Virus record (IMG/VR): IMGVR_UViG_3300024999_000339
Span: 1-26,680 of that record
Length of the DNA stretch: 26,680 nucleotides
Direction: 5' to 3' (one strand)
Origin: a virus
Positions within the stretch are counted from its first letter, which is position 1. Each line of letters opens with the position of its first letter. This document shows positions 14,736 to 22,456 of the stretch, piece by piece. The notes under the pieces are model-generated. The model did not search any database, was not told where the DNA came from, and saw only the letters and a list, made by a program, of their open reading frames with translations. The position numbers and the translations under genes are program-made.

Positions 14736-14968
14736 GATTAAGAGATGGTTGTATTATCGTTTGTGATTGCGGATCTGAATTGAATCCTGAAATCACAACC
14801 CCACAGGATTTTATTAAATATGTTGATGGAGTTGCAACTTGTTCAAATTGTGGAGAAAATGGAGAAATAACCTTCCTAGATACAGGGGATATTGTAATTC
14901 CGCAAGGCCCATCGTTAGAGGATAGAATTACCGCCATGGAAGATATAATTATGGAATTATTAGTATAA
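14732..14968 (+). CDS. Small zinc-ribbon protein of the tail operon
   Basis: A protein of 78 residues. I place the start at the ATG at 14732, which overlaps the previous TGA and has AGGAGGG eight bases upstream; an earlier in-frame start at 14678 lies within the previous gene. Two cysteine pairs, 'CDCG' near residue 11 and 'CSNCGE' near residue 38, could hold one zinc. The C-terminus (LEDRITAMEDIIMELLV) is an amphipathic helix that could oligomerise. Such proteins occur beside fibre genes in many Firmicutes phages. The function is unknown. Confidence 0.75.
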   Translation: MRLRDGCIIVCDCGSELNPEITTPQDFIKYVDGVATCSNCGENGEITFLDTGDIVIPQGPSLEDRITAMEDIIMELLV

Positions 14969-14981
14969 GGGAGGATTTTAA

Positions 14982-15137
14982 ATGTCAATAATTCAACCTA
15001 TGTCAACGGTGTATTACAATTTTTATCTAAACATGTGGATTATGCGAAGAATAACTTCTGAAGTATTGCAAACTAAAGTGCCGAAGTATCTTACCCAAGA
15101 AGAGTGCGATATGATTTTGGCAACACCACAAATTTAA
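14982..15137 (+). CDS. 51-residue phage protein, XkdX-like in size and place
   Basis: Starts at ATG 14982 with GGGAGG seven bases upstream. It ends with TAA at 15137. The sequence has an aromatic N-terminal part (STVYYNFYLNMWIM) and a C-terminal part 'KYLTQEECDMILATPQI'. XkdX-type proteins are about 45-50 residues, lie between fibre genes and the lysis cassette, and end with a similar 'y-I/L-T-x-E-x-y/c' helix. That likeness is general, so the family is tentative. It is the last gene before a terminator region. Confidence 0.6.
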   Translation: MSIIQPMSTVYYNFYLNMWIMRRITSEVLQTKVPKYLTQEECDMILATPQI

Positions 15138-15170
15138 CCTTCGCTAAAGACTACATTATACGGCACACCA

Positions 15171-15234
15171 CCCCCCCCCCACAGAAAAATATCCAACATT
15201 TGTATTTGGATCAAAACTAACTCATAAGGGGGGG
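15171..15234 (+). promoter_or_regulatory. C10 and G7 homopolymer pair flanking a hairpin
   Basis: A run of ten C (15171-15180) and a run of seven G (15228-15234) bracket the hairpin ATCCAA (15191-15196)/TTGGAT (15206-15211). C10 can pair with G7. The last three G also form the left arm of the terminator that follows, so the two structures exclude each other, as in an attenuator. Confidence 0.45.
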
Positions 15235-15259
15235 CACTCTAGAAATCGAGTGTCCTTTT
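15232..15259 (+). terminator. Terminator before the lysis cassette
   Basis: GGGCACTC (15232-15239) pairs with GAGTGTCC (15248-15255), eight pairs with one G-U, and TTTT follows at 15256-15259. It lies between the small tail genes and the lysis genes, which it could separate from the upstream transcript. Confidence 0.7.
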
Positions 15260-15288
15260 CCTATGACTCTTAGAAAGTGGGTGTGTTA

Positions 15289-15618
15289 TTGAGGAAACCA
15301 CTAATAATCGTCTTAATAATCATCTCATTTTTAGCATCACTATTCCTATATATTCACAGCATGGGTTCACCTTCGATCAAAGTCATAGGCAATAACAACG
15401 TTTCAATTATCGGAGATAACAACTCAATGGGCGCTGAGAGGATAGACTTGAATAGGGCGTCACGGGAGGCTTTAGAGAGCTTACCAGGGATTGGGAAGGT
15501 CTTGTCTGCTAGGATCATAGAGGGACGTCCTTACAACGATCTGTACGCGCTTGACCGCGTTAAGGGTATCGGGCCTAAGACGATACAAGCTTTAGAGGGA
15601 AAGGTTGTGTGTAATTAA
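15289..15618 (+). CDS. Membrane-anchored ComEA-like helix-hairpin-helix protein
   Basis: A protein of 109 residues from the TTG at 15289, chosen because GGGTG lies five bases before it; an in-frame GTG at 15277 has no binding site and would add four residues. Residues ~3-23 are strongly hydrophobic (PLIIVLIIISFLASLFLYI), an N-terminal membrane anchor that would place the rest outside the cell. A short 'IKVIGNNNVSIIGDNN' strand pair follows. Residues ~51-107 form a ComEA-type double HhH domain: 'IDLNRASREALESLPGIG' and 'VKGIGPKTIQALEG'. The two GIG turns bind the DNA backbone. ComEA binds transforming DNA at the membrane. In a phage lysis cassette its role is unclear; it could act in DNA binding during entry or exit. 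The next gene begins directly after the stop. Confidence 0.75.
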   Translation: MRKPLIIVLIIISFLASLFLYIHSMGSPSIKVIGNNNVSIIGDNNSMGAERIDLNRASREALESLPGIGKVLSARIIEGRPYNDLYALDRVKGIGPKTIQALEGKVVCN

Positions 15619-15891
15619 ATGGATGTTGCGACAATTGTTGAGGCGTGTATCAGATTAGGGGTAATTCCCAGTCTGTTCATATATCTACTCTTCGATACCC
15701 GAAAAGAGCACGCCGAGCAGATAAAAGAGGCACATGACAGGGAACGGCAACTCATGGAGAGTCTAGCTAAGTCAGACGGTGTTCTTGAAAACTTCGCTGC
15801 CAGCCTTAATAAGATAGGCGAAACGCTCAATGGCATGGACAGAAGCCTTAGTTTCCTGCAAAAAGATGTTGAAAATTTGAAGAACGCGTGA
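15619..15891 (+). CDS. BhlA/UviB-type holin-like protein
   Basis: A protein of 90 residues. The ATG directly follows the previous stop codon. The form is typical of the family: a short amphipathic start (MDVATIVEACIR), one hydrophobic segment (LGVIPSLFIYLLF, ~13-25), then a charged helix (HAEQIKEAHDRERQLMESL) and a coiled-coil tail. BhlA/UviB proteins insert in the membrane and support release of the endolysin or bacteriocin. It is directly followed by the amidase gene, the usual holin-endolysin order. Confidence 0.85.
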   Translation: MDVATIVEACIRLGVIPSLFIYLLFDTRKEHAEQIKEAHDRERQLMESLAKSDGVLENFAASLNKIGETLNGMDRSLSFLQKDVENLKNA

Positions 15892-15901
15892 GGTTATTAT
15901 T

Positions 15902-16609
15902 ATGTTACTAAGAACACAACCCATCAAATACGTTGACTTGCACCACACAGGCGGTCATGAACAAAATACCCAAGCCATCAGAGAATACCATGTCAACGTT
16001 CGTGGCTACGGTGATATTGGCTATAACTCAGTCATCGAGTCAAACGGAACAGTTGGAGTTGGTCGCGATACTAAATGGGCAGGTGCTCACGATCCCGGCA
16101 TAGTTCCGGGCGAACCCTATCCCATGAATCAACTTGCTTATGCAATTTCGCATATAGGCGACTTCATGAAAGAAGAGATGAACGAAGTTCAATTTCAAGC
16201 GTCTATGGCTGAGTGTGTGAGGGTTTGTAAGCTCTACAACGTACCCTCAAGTGGTGTCAGGCGACATAAGGACCAATACGCTACAGATTGCCCAGGGGAT
16301 AATTTCCCCTACAAAAGATATATCACAGAGCTGGACAAAAGGTTGAAGGGGGGTGATGAAGTGCTAGAAGTAGCAATCTTAAAGTTTTCGGCAGAAGATG
16401 AATGGGCCGCGAAGGATATCGATGCCAAACTTGGAGGAGTGGCAAACTTTACGCGGCAGGGGGCTGGTAGGATTATTCCGAAGGACGCGATGGCGGCGAA
16501 GCGTTTGATTGTGGTGGGTGGTCCTACTACGAATCATCCCAATGAGGTCCTTTTAAGCGGAAAAACGAAATTTGATACAGCCGTAGTGGTCGGAAAGTAT
16601 TTGGGTTGA
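15902..16609 (+). CDS. Endolysin, N-acetylmuramoyl-L-alanine amidase (Amidase_2)
   Basis: A protein of 235 residues; TGAGGT lies before the ATG. Residues ~8-148 form an Amidase_2 (PGRP-type) domain, with 'YVDLHHTGG' near the start (His 14 the likely first zinc ligand), 'GYGDIGYNSVIESNGTVGVG', 'AISHIGDF' and 'RRHKDQYATDCPG' (His 122 and Cys 130 the other ligands). It cuts the amide bond between muramic acid and L-alanine. Residues ~155-235 form a second domain containing 'KLGGVANFTRQGAG' and 'LIVVGGPT'. This resembles cell-wall-binding repeats of the CW_binding_2 type in clostridial wall proteins and would target the enzyme. There is no signal peptide, so export depends on the holin. Confidence 0.9.
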   Translation: MLLRTQPIKYVDLHHTGGHEQNTQAIREYHVNVRGYGDIGYNSVIESNGTVGVGRDTKWAGAHDPGIVPGEPYPMNQLAYAISHIGDFMKEEMNEVQFQASMAECVRVCKLYNVPSSGVRRHKDQYATDCPGDNFPYKRYITELDKRLKGGDEVLEVAILKFSAEDEWAAKDIDAKLGGVANFTRQGAGRIIPKDAMAAKRLIVVGGPTTNHPNEVLLSGKTKFDTAVVVGKYLG

Positions 16610-16622
16610 GAAAGGACATTTT

Positions 16623-16868
16623 ATGGATGAAGATTATGTCGAACAGCGTGAAGTGATTGAAATGAGTGATGTCATCAAATTAATGAAGGATTGCAATGAC
16701 ATCAATAAGCGCTTCATGTGGGTTATCGCTATTGCGTTAATATGCTTCACAGTTATGGTTGGCAGCCTTGCCGGGTTTTATTTCTTATCTGGCAACCATT
16801 CCGGAGTAGATCAAAAGGCAGTTCAGTCCGAAGGGCGACAAGAAGTTCACCAGAGTATCATAAAATAA
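16623..16868 (+). CDS. Small single-helix membrane protein in the lysis cassette
   Basis: A protein of 81 residues with GAAAGGAC before its ATG. Residues 1-30 are acidic and charged, ~31-55 form one hydrophobic segment (FMWVIAIALICFTVMVGSLA and onward), and the C-terminus is polar. The layout is like holin-associated or antiholin proteins, and its position after the amidase supports a lysis role. No family is recognised. Confidence 0.7.
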   Translation: MDEDYVEQREVIEMSDVIKLMKDCNDINKRFMWVIAIALICFTVMVGSLAGFYFLSGNHSGVDQKAVQSEGRQEVHQSIIK

Positions 16869-16885
16869 CCCTATGGTAAGGGGTG

Positions 16886-17044
16886 TTGGAAATTAGGAAA
16901 GAATATCGTTGTAAGAAATGTAATAAATTATTGGCGATCGAGGTAGACGGACAACTTCAGATCAGGTGCGTCCAGCGCGGGAAACATACTGACGGACACA
17001 AATGCGACACAATTTTAACTATTCCACTAAATAGGATAATGTAG
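16886..17044 (+). CDS. Com-like zinc-finger protein
   Basis: A protein of 52 residues from TTG 16886; an in-frame TAA lies just upstream and AAGG is close before it, so GTG 16883 is the only real alternative. 'YRCKKCNKLLAI' holds the first cysteine pair (C9, C12). C28 and C40 complete a likely zinc site with 'RCVQRGKHTDGHKC'. This is the pattern of the Mu Com family, in which Com binds mRNA and activates translation of the DNA-modification gene mom. No mom-like gene is in the window, so here it may regulate another message or may be a relic. Confidence 0.75.
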   Translation: MEIRKEYRCKKCNKLLAIEVDGQLQIRCVQRGKHTDGHKCDTILTIPLNRIM

Positions 17045-17084
17045 ACTTCGCGGCGCTCCTTTATTTTAGGAAAGGAGATAAAAT

Positions 17085-18407
17085 ATGCTAGATTTACTAT
17101 TTCCAGAAATTTCAGCAACTGCAGGTAATTACAGCGATGGCGTAGTTATCGGGAATATCGTGCGTTCTAATGTTGTTGGAGCGTTTACTAGTTCCGTAAT
17201 CCTTGATACAATATACGCATTGAGAAAAGAAAGTGTAGTTAGCGGCGAAAATGTAGGGGATCAGTTCTTGGATGTATCAGCTAATGCTATAGGTAATGTA
17301 GTGAATGGATTTGAAGCATTATCTGGGTCAGAATTATGGTTAGCATCTACAAAAGATATTTGTGAAATATATGTACAAATAGATACTCCAGGCGTGTACA
17401 CGGGAACTATGTCTGTCCAAGAAAGCATAGATGGAGAAACCTTGGTTGACGTTGGAAATTTAGTCGATGGTTCAGATGGTTTAAGAGCATCAGCAGGTAT
17501 ATACAAAATAAGTTTTGACGATAACGATAACCGAAAGGCAATATCTCCGTTTTTCGGAGCGACAAAAAGGAAGTATATTGTCATAAGTAGGAGTTTGACA
17601 AGTTCCCCCCAAACCCCACTTTTAAGAAGATTATGGTTAGCTTGTTCTGATAATTCAAAGGAGTATTTAGATTTTACGGATGCTGAAAACCAAGATCTTG
17701 CAGATCCTATAGATCAATCTTTTGTAGATTTAACCGTAATACCGAATATAGACGCTGACACAAACTTAGGTTTTTCCGGATTAACTATGGGATTTGACAG
17801 AACTGATTATCGAGCAGTAGATAATACGTCCATCGTGCCTATTCATGAGTATTATGCTAGTGATGAGACGTGGAAACCTCTGCAAAATGTTGTTGATCTA
17901 TCTAACTTTCATACAATTGGACCAACTAATTACGGTGATCCTACTGTACTTACTAAAGTAAGGTGGACTGTCCCGACAGATTGGACAGCTAAACCACTTA
18001 CGTTTGCACCTTCAACAACACCTGTGACAGCCTATTGGTACAGGGACAGAATGGTTTCAATAGGTACGTATACCTTATATGCTACTCCGTTGTGGCGAGC
18101 TAGGTCGTTGTCATTTGGGAGTAGTCTGGCTTATGGTATATTTCACGCGAAAGCAAGTAGTTATTCATATGTAACGTTTGAAATTGGCATAGCGAGTACC
18201 ACGGACATGATTGTATCCTTCGTTAATGCAATCACAGGTCAGGCAAGAAGCGTTACGATACCTCAAAACACATCTTCAAGTGGCTCAGTCACCGGGGGAA
18301 GGTTGGATTTTGTAACTCCTTTGGAAATTGGGGCAGGTCAACATTTATTAATTTCGCATATTTCAGGATCCGGTAATTTGCAGGATGTTCAATTACGAAT
18401 AGGTTAA
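17085..18407 (+). CDS. Putative virion/fibre protein, first of two tandem paralogues
   Basis: A protein of 440 residues with AAAGGAGA before its ATG. It has no signal peptide, membrane segment or known catalytic motif. It is beta-rich (repeated T/V/I strands) and aligns along its length with the 447-residue protein that follows. Shared blocks include 'MLDL..PEIS', 'IYALR'/'IFALR', 'YVQI', 'GVYTGT'/'GVWTGT', 'ESIDGETLV'/'ESTDGETLV', 'ATKRKY', 'GFSGLT'/'GYSGLT', 'STTPVTAYW'/'STTPITAYW', 'RSLSFG' and 'LLISHISG'. The near-repetition of the whole protein means a gene duplication. The place between lysis and fibre genes suggests an exposed tail component or binding protein. The family is not recognised. 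Confidence 0.8.
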   Translation: MLDLLFPEISATAGNYSDGVVIGNIVRSNVVGAFTSSVILDTIYALRKESVVSGENVGDQFLDVSANAIGNVVNGFEALSGSELWLASTKDICEIYVQIDTPGVYTGTMSVQESIDGETLVDVGNLVDGSDGLRASAGIYKISFDDNDNRKAISPFFGATKRKYIVISRSLTSSPQTPLLRRLWLACSDNSKEYLDFTDAENQDLADPIDQSFVDLTVIPNIDADTNLGFSGLTMGFDRTDYRAVDNTSIVPIHEYYASDETWKPLQNVVDLSNFHTIGPTNYGDPTVLTKVRWTVPTDWTAKPLTFAPSTTPVTAYWYRDRMVSIGTYTLYATPLWRARSLSFGSSLAYGIFHAKASSYSYVTFEIGIASTTDMIVSFVNAITGQARSVTIPQNTSSSGSVTGGRLDFVTPLEIGAGQHLLISHISGSGNLQDVQLRIG

Positions 18408-18418
18408 TTTTCATAAGT

Positions 18419-18459
18419 CTCCCGAAATCCTTCGAGATTCAAAGATTGAATTAAGGGAG
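18419..18459 (+). promoter_or_regulatory. Possible SD-masking hairpin before the second paralogue
   Basis: CTCCC (18419-18423) is complementary to GGGAG (18455-18459), the ribosome binding site of the gene starting at 18469. Pairing would hide the binding site behind a 31-base loop. Only five pairs are certain, so this is a weak candidate for translational control. Confidence 0.3.
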
Positions 18460-18468
18460 GTAATAATA

Positions 18469-19812
18469 TTGCTTGATCTACGCTTGCCAGAAATATCGTC
18501 AACATCTGGGAGTATGAGTGACGGAGTGTCTATTGGAAATATCAATAGAACTCAGCCAGTAGCGGCATACAACAACCTACTACTGTCAACTGAAATATTT
18601 GCTTTAAGAAGAGATACAGGAACAAGCAACATCTTTACAGATTTGTCTTCAGAAGCCATAAGTGAGGTTGATAATTCATTCCTTCCGTGGGGTGATGATG
18701 CTGCGTTCTCATCAGGAGATGAGATATGGATTTCAGATGGTGACAAGAACATAAACGAAATTTATGTTCAAATTACAACTCCTGGGGTATGGACCGGAAC
18801 CGGATTAAGCGTCTTAGAGAGTACAGATGGAGAGACGTTAGTTTCTGTGGGCAACTTAGTAGATACATCTAATGGGCTGAGAAATGCAGCAGGGGTATAC
18901 AAGATATCATTTGATATTAATGCAGCTAATAGAAAGTCCATCGCACCATATTTTGGTGCAACAAAACGAAAGTATGTAGTCTTGAGGCCTAACGGTCTTA
19001 CGTCAAAAACTACTTCTCCCAAATTAAGGAGGATATGGACCACTAGCAGCGAAGGCGCTAATGAATGGACAGACTACACAAGCATGGTTACTGCAGACTT
19101 AACGAATTCTGATTTTGGTTCCATAGCCAATAATACAATTTTCCCCGTCATTGGTAGTGAGTCAAGAATTGGTTACTCAGGATTAACAATAGGGGTGTAT
19201 GATGCTATATACAGGGGTATACCCAATAACTACACTGTAGTTAGGGAATATTTAGCGTCTGACGACACTTGGAAAACTCTACCAGACTATGTTGATCCGG
19301 GTAATAACTTCACAACAGTGTCAACTACGTATAGCGCGACTCCTACCTATTTATACAAGAAGTGGTCAATTCCCTCGGATTGGGCAGCCAAAACCCTTAC
19401 GCTTCCTCCGTCTACAACCCCAATTACAGCATATTGGGTGAGAAGGAGAATAACAGCCGTTTCGACCTATGGTCCCATACCTATATACTTGTATCGTAGG
19501 AGGTCGTTGTCTTTTGGTGCAGGGTTAGCTACGGGGATTTATTTCCGCAATGCTGTTAATTTTAATTATCTGACTTACTCAATCGGGGTACCATCAACTA
19601 GCGCGACTGTGGTAGCGTTTACTAATTGTATTACAGGGGCTAGTCGTTCGGTAACTATACCCGCTAACTCGGTTGACTCGGGAGCTCTAAGTGATGGTAG
19701 GTTGGATTTTAGCTCGGCGCTCAATATTGGGGCCGGAGAAATGTTGCTTATAAGCCATATTTCGGGTACAGGAGTTTTGCAGGATTGCGAATTCCATTTA
19801 GACCCTCAGTAA
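18469..19812 (+). CDS. Putative virion/fibre protein, second of two tandem paralogues
   Basis: A protein of 447 residues from TTG 18469, with GGGAGG nine bases before it. The start aligns exactly with its upstream paralogue (MLDLRLPEIS against MLDLLFPEIS). The last ~110 residues are closest to that protein (RSLSFG, SRSVTIPA against ARSVTIPQ, GRLDF, IGAGEMLLISHISGTG). The first half differs more and has a few extra residues, as expected of a diverging exposed part. No domain with known function is seen. Both copies retain intact frames, so both are probably used. Confidence 0.8.
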   Translation: MLDLRLPEISSTSGSMSDGVSIGNINRTQPVAAYNNLLLSTEIFALRRDTGTSNIFTDLSSEAISEVDNSFLPWGDDAAFSSGDEIWISDGDKNINEIYVQITTPGVWTGTGLSVLESTDGETLVSVGNLVDTSNGLRNAAGVYKISFDINAANRKSIAPYFGATKRKYVVLRPNGLTSKTTSPKLRRIWTTSSEGANEWTDYTSMVTADLTNSDFGSIANNTIFPVIGSESRIGYSGLTIGVYDAIYRGIPNNYTVVREYLASDDTWKTLPDYVDPGNNFTTVSTTYSATPTYLYKKWSIPSDWAAKTLTLPPSTTPITAYWVRRRITAVSTYGPIPIYLYRRRSLSFGAGLATGIYFRNAVNFNYLTYSIGVPSTSATVVAFTNCITGASRSVTIPANSVDSGALSDGRLDFSSALNIGAGEMLLISHISGTGVLQDCEFHLDPQ

Positions 19813-19930
19813 GAAATATGGGAAGAAGTCGCGGGGGCAAGGCACAAAGCCAAGCTATTACATTATGGGGTAATTAATTAAATATCTTTACGCAGGTCTC
19901 GAACCTCTGAATTAAAAGGGGGTTTTTTCT

Positions 19931-22405
19931 TTGAAGAAAGGTTTTTTGACCGTAGCATACCCGCAAAATGCAACAGAACAGGCAGCGGTACCCGTAGGAC
20001 AGTTCGCTATACTTCCTGGTGAAAGTGAAGTCAAACAGAAATCAGCCACAGGAGAGATATCATCGGTCGGAGGTGGAGGAGTTGGAGGTAAAGCACAACT
20101 CACTACTGCTGGCAGTAATGCCTTAACCTATTCCTTGCACAACGGAAAAGAAGTTCACTGTGAGGCAGGAGTAACAGCCGTTACAATGGCATTGGCTGAT
20201 TTCCAAGTAAGTGGAGAGAATGTCTTTGGTTCGTTTTATCTATTCAACTATACAGGGTCTCCATTGCCACTTAGTTTAACTGGTTTGTGGTTTGGAGGTA
20301 TCAGTGAGGATGGAGAAGCAGCAAACGACTTATTCGGAGCAGGAACGTTAGTAACAATTCCTCATTCCATGAAAGCATTGGTTATATTCGATGCCGATAA
20401 GTATGTAAGGGCTTCAATTTTAGGTAGTGAAGTAACGCAAACCGAACTCAATTCAAAGCTAACTAATATTGTTTCTGCAACCGATAAAATATTAGGACGT
20501 TCCACAGCAGGAGCAGGAGCAATTGAGGAAATAACTTGCACCGCAGCAGGTAGAGACATACTTGATGATGCTGATGCAGCAGCACAAAGAACTACTCTAG
20601 GGCTTGGAACGTTGGCTACTTTATCAACGGTAGGTTCAACCAATATCACAGATGATTCTGTAACAAATGCAAAACTAGCTGATATGGCTGCAAATACCAT
20701 TAAAGTTAATGCAACAGCTAGTGCGGCTAATCCAACAGATGTTACTCTTGCTGCTAATCAATTCTTAGCAAGATCAAGTATAGGTAATGTCACAGCATTA
20801 ACATTAACAGATACAGCCATTTCACTACTTGACGATGCTACTACAACGGCAATGAGAACTACTTTGGGACTTGGTGCACTTGCGACCAAAAATACAGTCG
20901 TTTCAACTGATATGTTCGATGGGATCGCAATGAGAAGGAACGAACTTAAGCGCAGACTTCCTAGGTGGAGTTCAACTGTTCTTGCAGTCGATTGTAATGG
21001 AGATTTTACCGACTTATCAAACGCACCAACAACTCTTACAACTACAGGTACCGTTGCATTTGTAGCTGATACTAACGGAATTGGTACTCAAGTCGCAGAC
21101 TTTGCAGGTGCTAGTAATTCAGTAACCGAAACCGCAATAGACTTAAATGGTCATTCGTTTTCGTTAGCATGTTGGTACAAGAAAGCCGCCGTTGGTGATT
21201 TTGGGTATATTATAGGGCAAACAGGTGCGGGAGTCACTAATAACACAATGCTGTTTGGATATAATGGAGTGGCAGGAACTTTTAGTCTTGTATTTTGGGG
21301 GAATGACTTAAACTACACATCTGCACCGAACGACACGAATTGGCATCATGCAGTTGGAACTTACGACACGTTGACTAATATCCAGGCTTTGTATATTGAC
21401 GGTGTTTTAGTTGCAACGAGGACTTCCACATCAGACTTATTATCTAATAAAACTATATATATAGGTCGTTCGGAAAGTAATGGAGAATGGGGAGGACTTG
21501 TTCAACAAGCAGTTATTTGGGATAATACTGTCTTGACGTCTTCTGAAATTTCTTCACTCTATTCAAAGGGTGATTTAACATCATTTGGACAGTTAGCGAA
21601 TACAAGCAGTAGTGTAGAATCATTTTTGTTAAATACAGGTATTGCTAAATTATGGACTCCTAGCGACTTAATTCGTGCAATTGATATTGACTTTTCAAGT
21701 TCTCCACTTGGAACATTGACTACCATAACAAATACTGGCTCACTTGGTGGAAATGCAGCACAAGCAACAGGTTCAAGGCAACCAGTGATAATAACTGATT
21801 TAAATGGAGTTAAATGTTGCTCGTTTGATGGAATAGACGATTTCCTAGAGAGTAGTATTGCATGGCCGCTTGGTACTCACTACGCATTATTTGCAGTTTA
21901 TAGATACGTTGCAACTGGTCAAAATAAAATGATAATATCAGACGTTCACACACCAGATGGTAATATTAGTTATTGTATGGGTTTTGACAATGCGACCGGA
22001 GAACATACTTCAACCGCAAATTCCATTGGTGGAGCGCACTTCAATGGTTCTTGGAGAGCTGGGGCATCTACCGGATACACAGCAGGTAATTTTGGATTCC
22101 ACTTTGCGCAGTATGACGGTGTAAACATTGCAAATAAATCAAATGGTGGGACTACTGTAAATACAGCCCAAGTATCAGACCCGGCAGGTGCACAAACAAC
22201 ACTCACAAGAATATGCGCAGATTGGAATACAGCTACTGTTGATTATTCAAATGTTCGCATATTTAGAATATTAGGATTTGTAGCAGGTGCTGGTCTTTCC
22301 GCCGATACTATAGAACGGCTAGAAGGTTGGGCAGCTTGGACTCACGGACAGCAGGCACTACTTCCCACAACGCACACCTATAGGTACAAAAGACCCCTAG
22401 TTTAA
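19931..22405 (+). CDS. Long tail fibre with shaft repeats and two lectin-like domains
   Basis: A protein of 824 residues from TTG 19931, with AAGGGGG eight bases before it. The N-terminal ~50 residues (GFLTVAYPQNATEQAAVPVG, then GESEVKQK) match the start of the next gene and are probably the virion anchor. Residues ~200-330 contain two copies of a shaft-type repeat, 'DDADAAAQRTTLGLGTLAT' and 'DDATTTAMRTTLGLGALAT', a form common in phage fibres. Residues ~353-545 form a LamG/concanavalin-A-like domain ('FSLACWYKK', 'NWHHAVGTYD', 'LYIDGVLVATRT', 'IYIGRSES'). Residues ~574-824 form a second lectin-like head ('CCSFDGIDDFLESS', 'HFAQYDG') ending with 'IERLEGWAAWTHG' and 'LPTTHTYRY'. The protein should bind host surface sugars. 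Confidence 0.8.
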   Translation: MKKGFLTVAYPQNATEQAAVPVGQFAILPGESEVKQKSATGEISSVGGGGVGGKAQLTTAGSNALTYSLHNGKEVHCEAGVTAVTMALADFQVSGENVFGSFYLFNYTGSPLPLSLTGLWFGGISEDGEAANDLFGAGTLVTIPHSMKALVIFDADKYVRASILGSEVTQTELNSKLTNIVSATDKILGRSTAGAGAIEEITCTAAGRDILDDADAAAQRTTLGLGTLATLSTVGSTNITDDSVTNAKLADMAANTIKVNATASAANPTDVTLAANQFLARSSIGNVTALTLTDTAISLLDDATTTAMRTTLGLGALATKNTVVSTDMFDGIAMRRNELKRRLPRWSSTVLAVDCNGDFTDLSNAPTTLTTTGTVAFVADTNGIGTQVADFAGASNSVTETAIDLNGHSFSLACWYKKAAVGDFGYIIGQTGAGVTNNTMLFGYNGVAGTFSLVFWGNDLNYTSAPNDTNWHHAVGTYDTLTNIQALYIDGVLVATRTSTSDLLSNKTIYIGRSESNGEWGGLVQQAVIWDNTVLTSSEISSLYSKGDLTSFGQLANTSSSVESFLLNTGIAKLWTPSDLIRAIDIDFSSSPLGTLTTITNTGSLGGNAAQATGSRQPVIITDLNGVKCCSFDGIDDFLESSIAWPLGTHYALFAVYRYVATGQNKMIISDVHTPDGNISYCMGFDNATGEHTSTANSIGGAHFNGSWRAGASTGYTAGNFGFHFAQYDGVNIANKSNGGTTVNTAQVSDPAGAQTTLTRICADWNTATVDYSNVRIFRILGFVAGAGLSADTIERLEGWAAWTHGQQALLPTTHTYRYKRPLV

Positions 22406-22456
22406 TAATAACGGCTGTCATTCGTGGCAGCCTATTTCCTTAAGGTGGTGAAATAG

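Noticed and set aside
19828-19875. GGGGCAAGGCACAAAGCC stretch resembling the core of a c-di-GMP-I riboswitch
   Set aside because: The two hairpins that carry the ligand-binding bases and tetraloop receptor are missing. What remains is a short ATTAC/GTAAT hairpin before the fibre gene.
19892-19910. Reverse complement of CAGGTCTCGAACCTCTG looks like a tRNA T-arm, a possible att site
   Set aside because: Only three of five stem pairs form and no acceptor or anticodon arm is present; probably chance.
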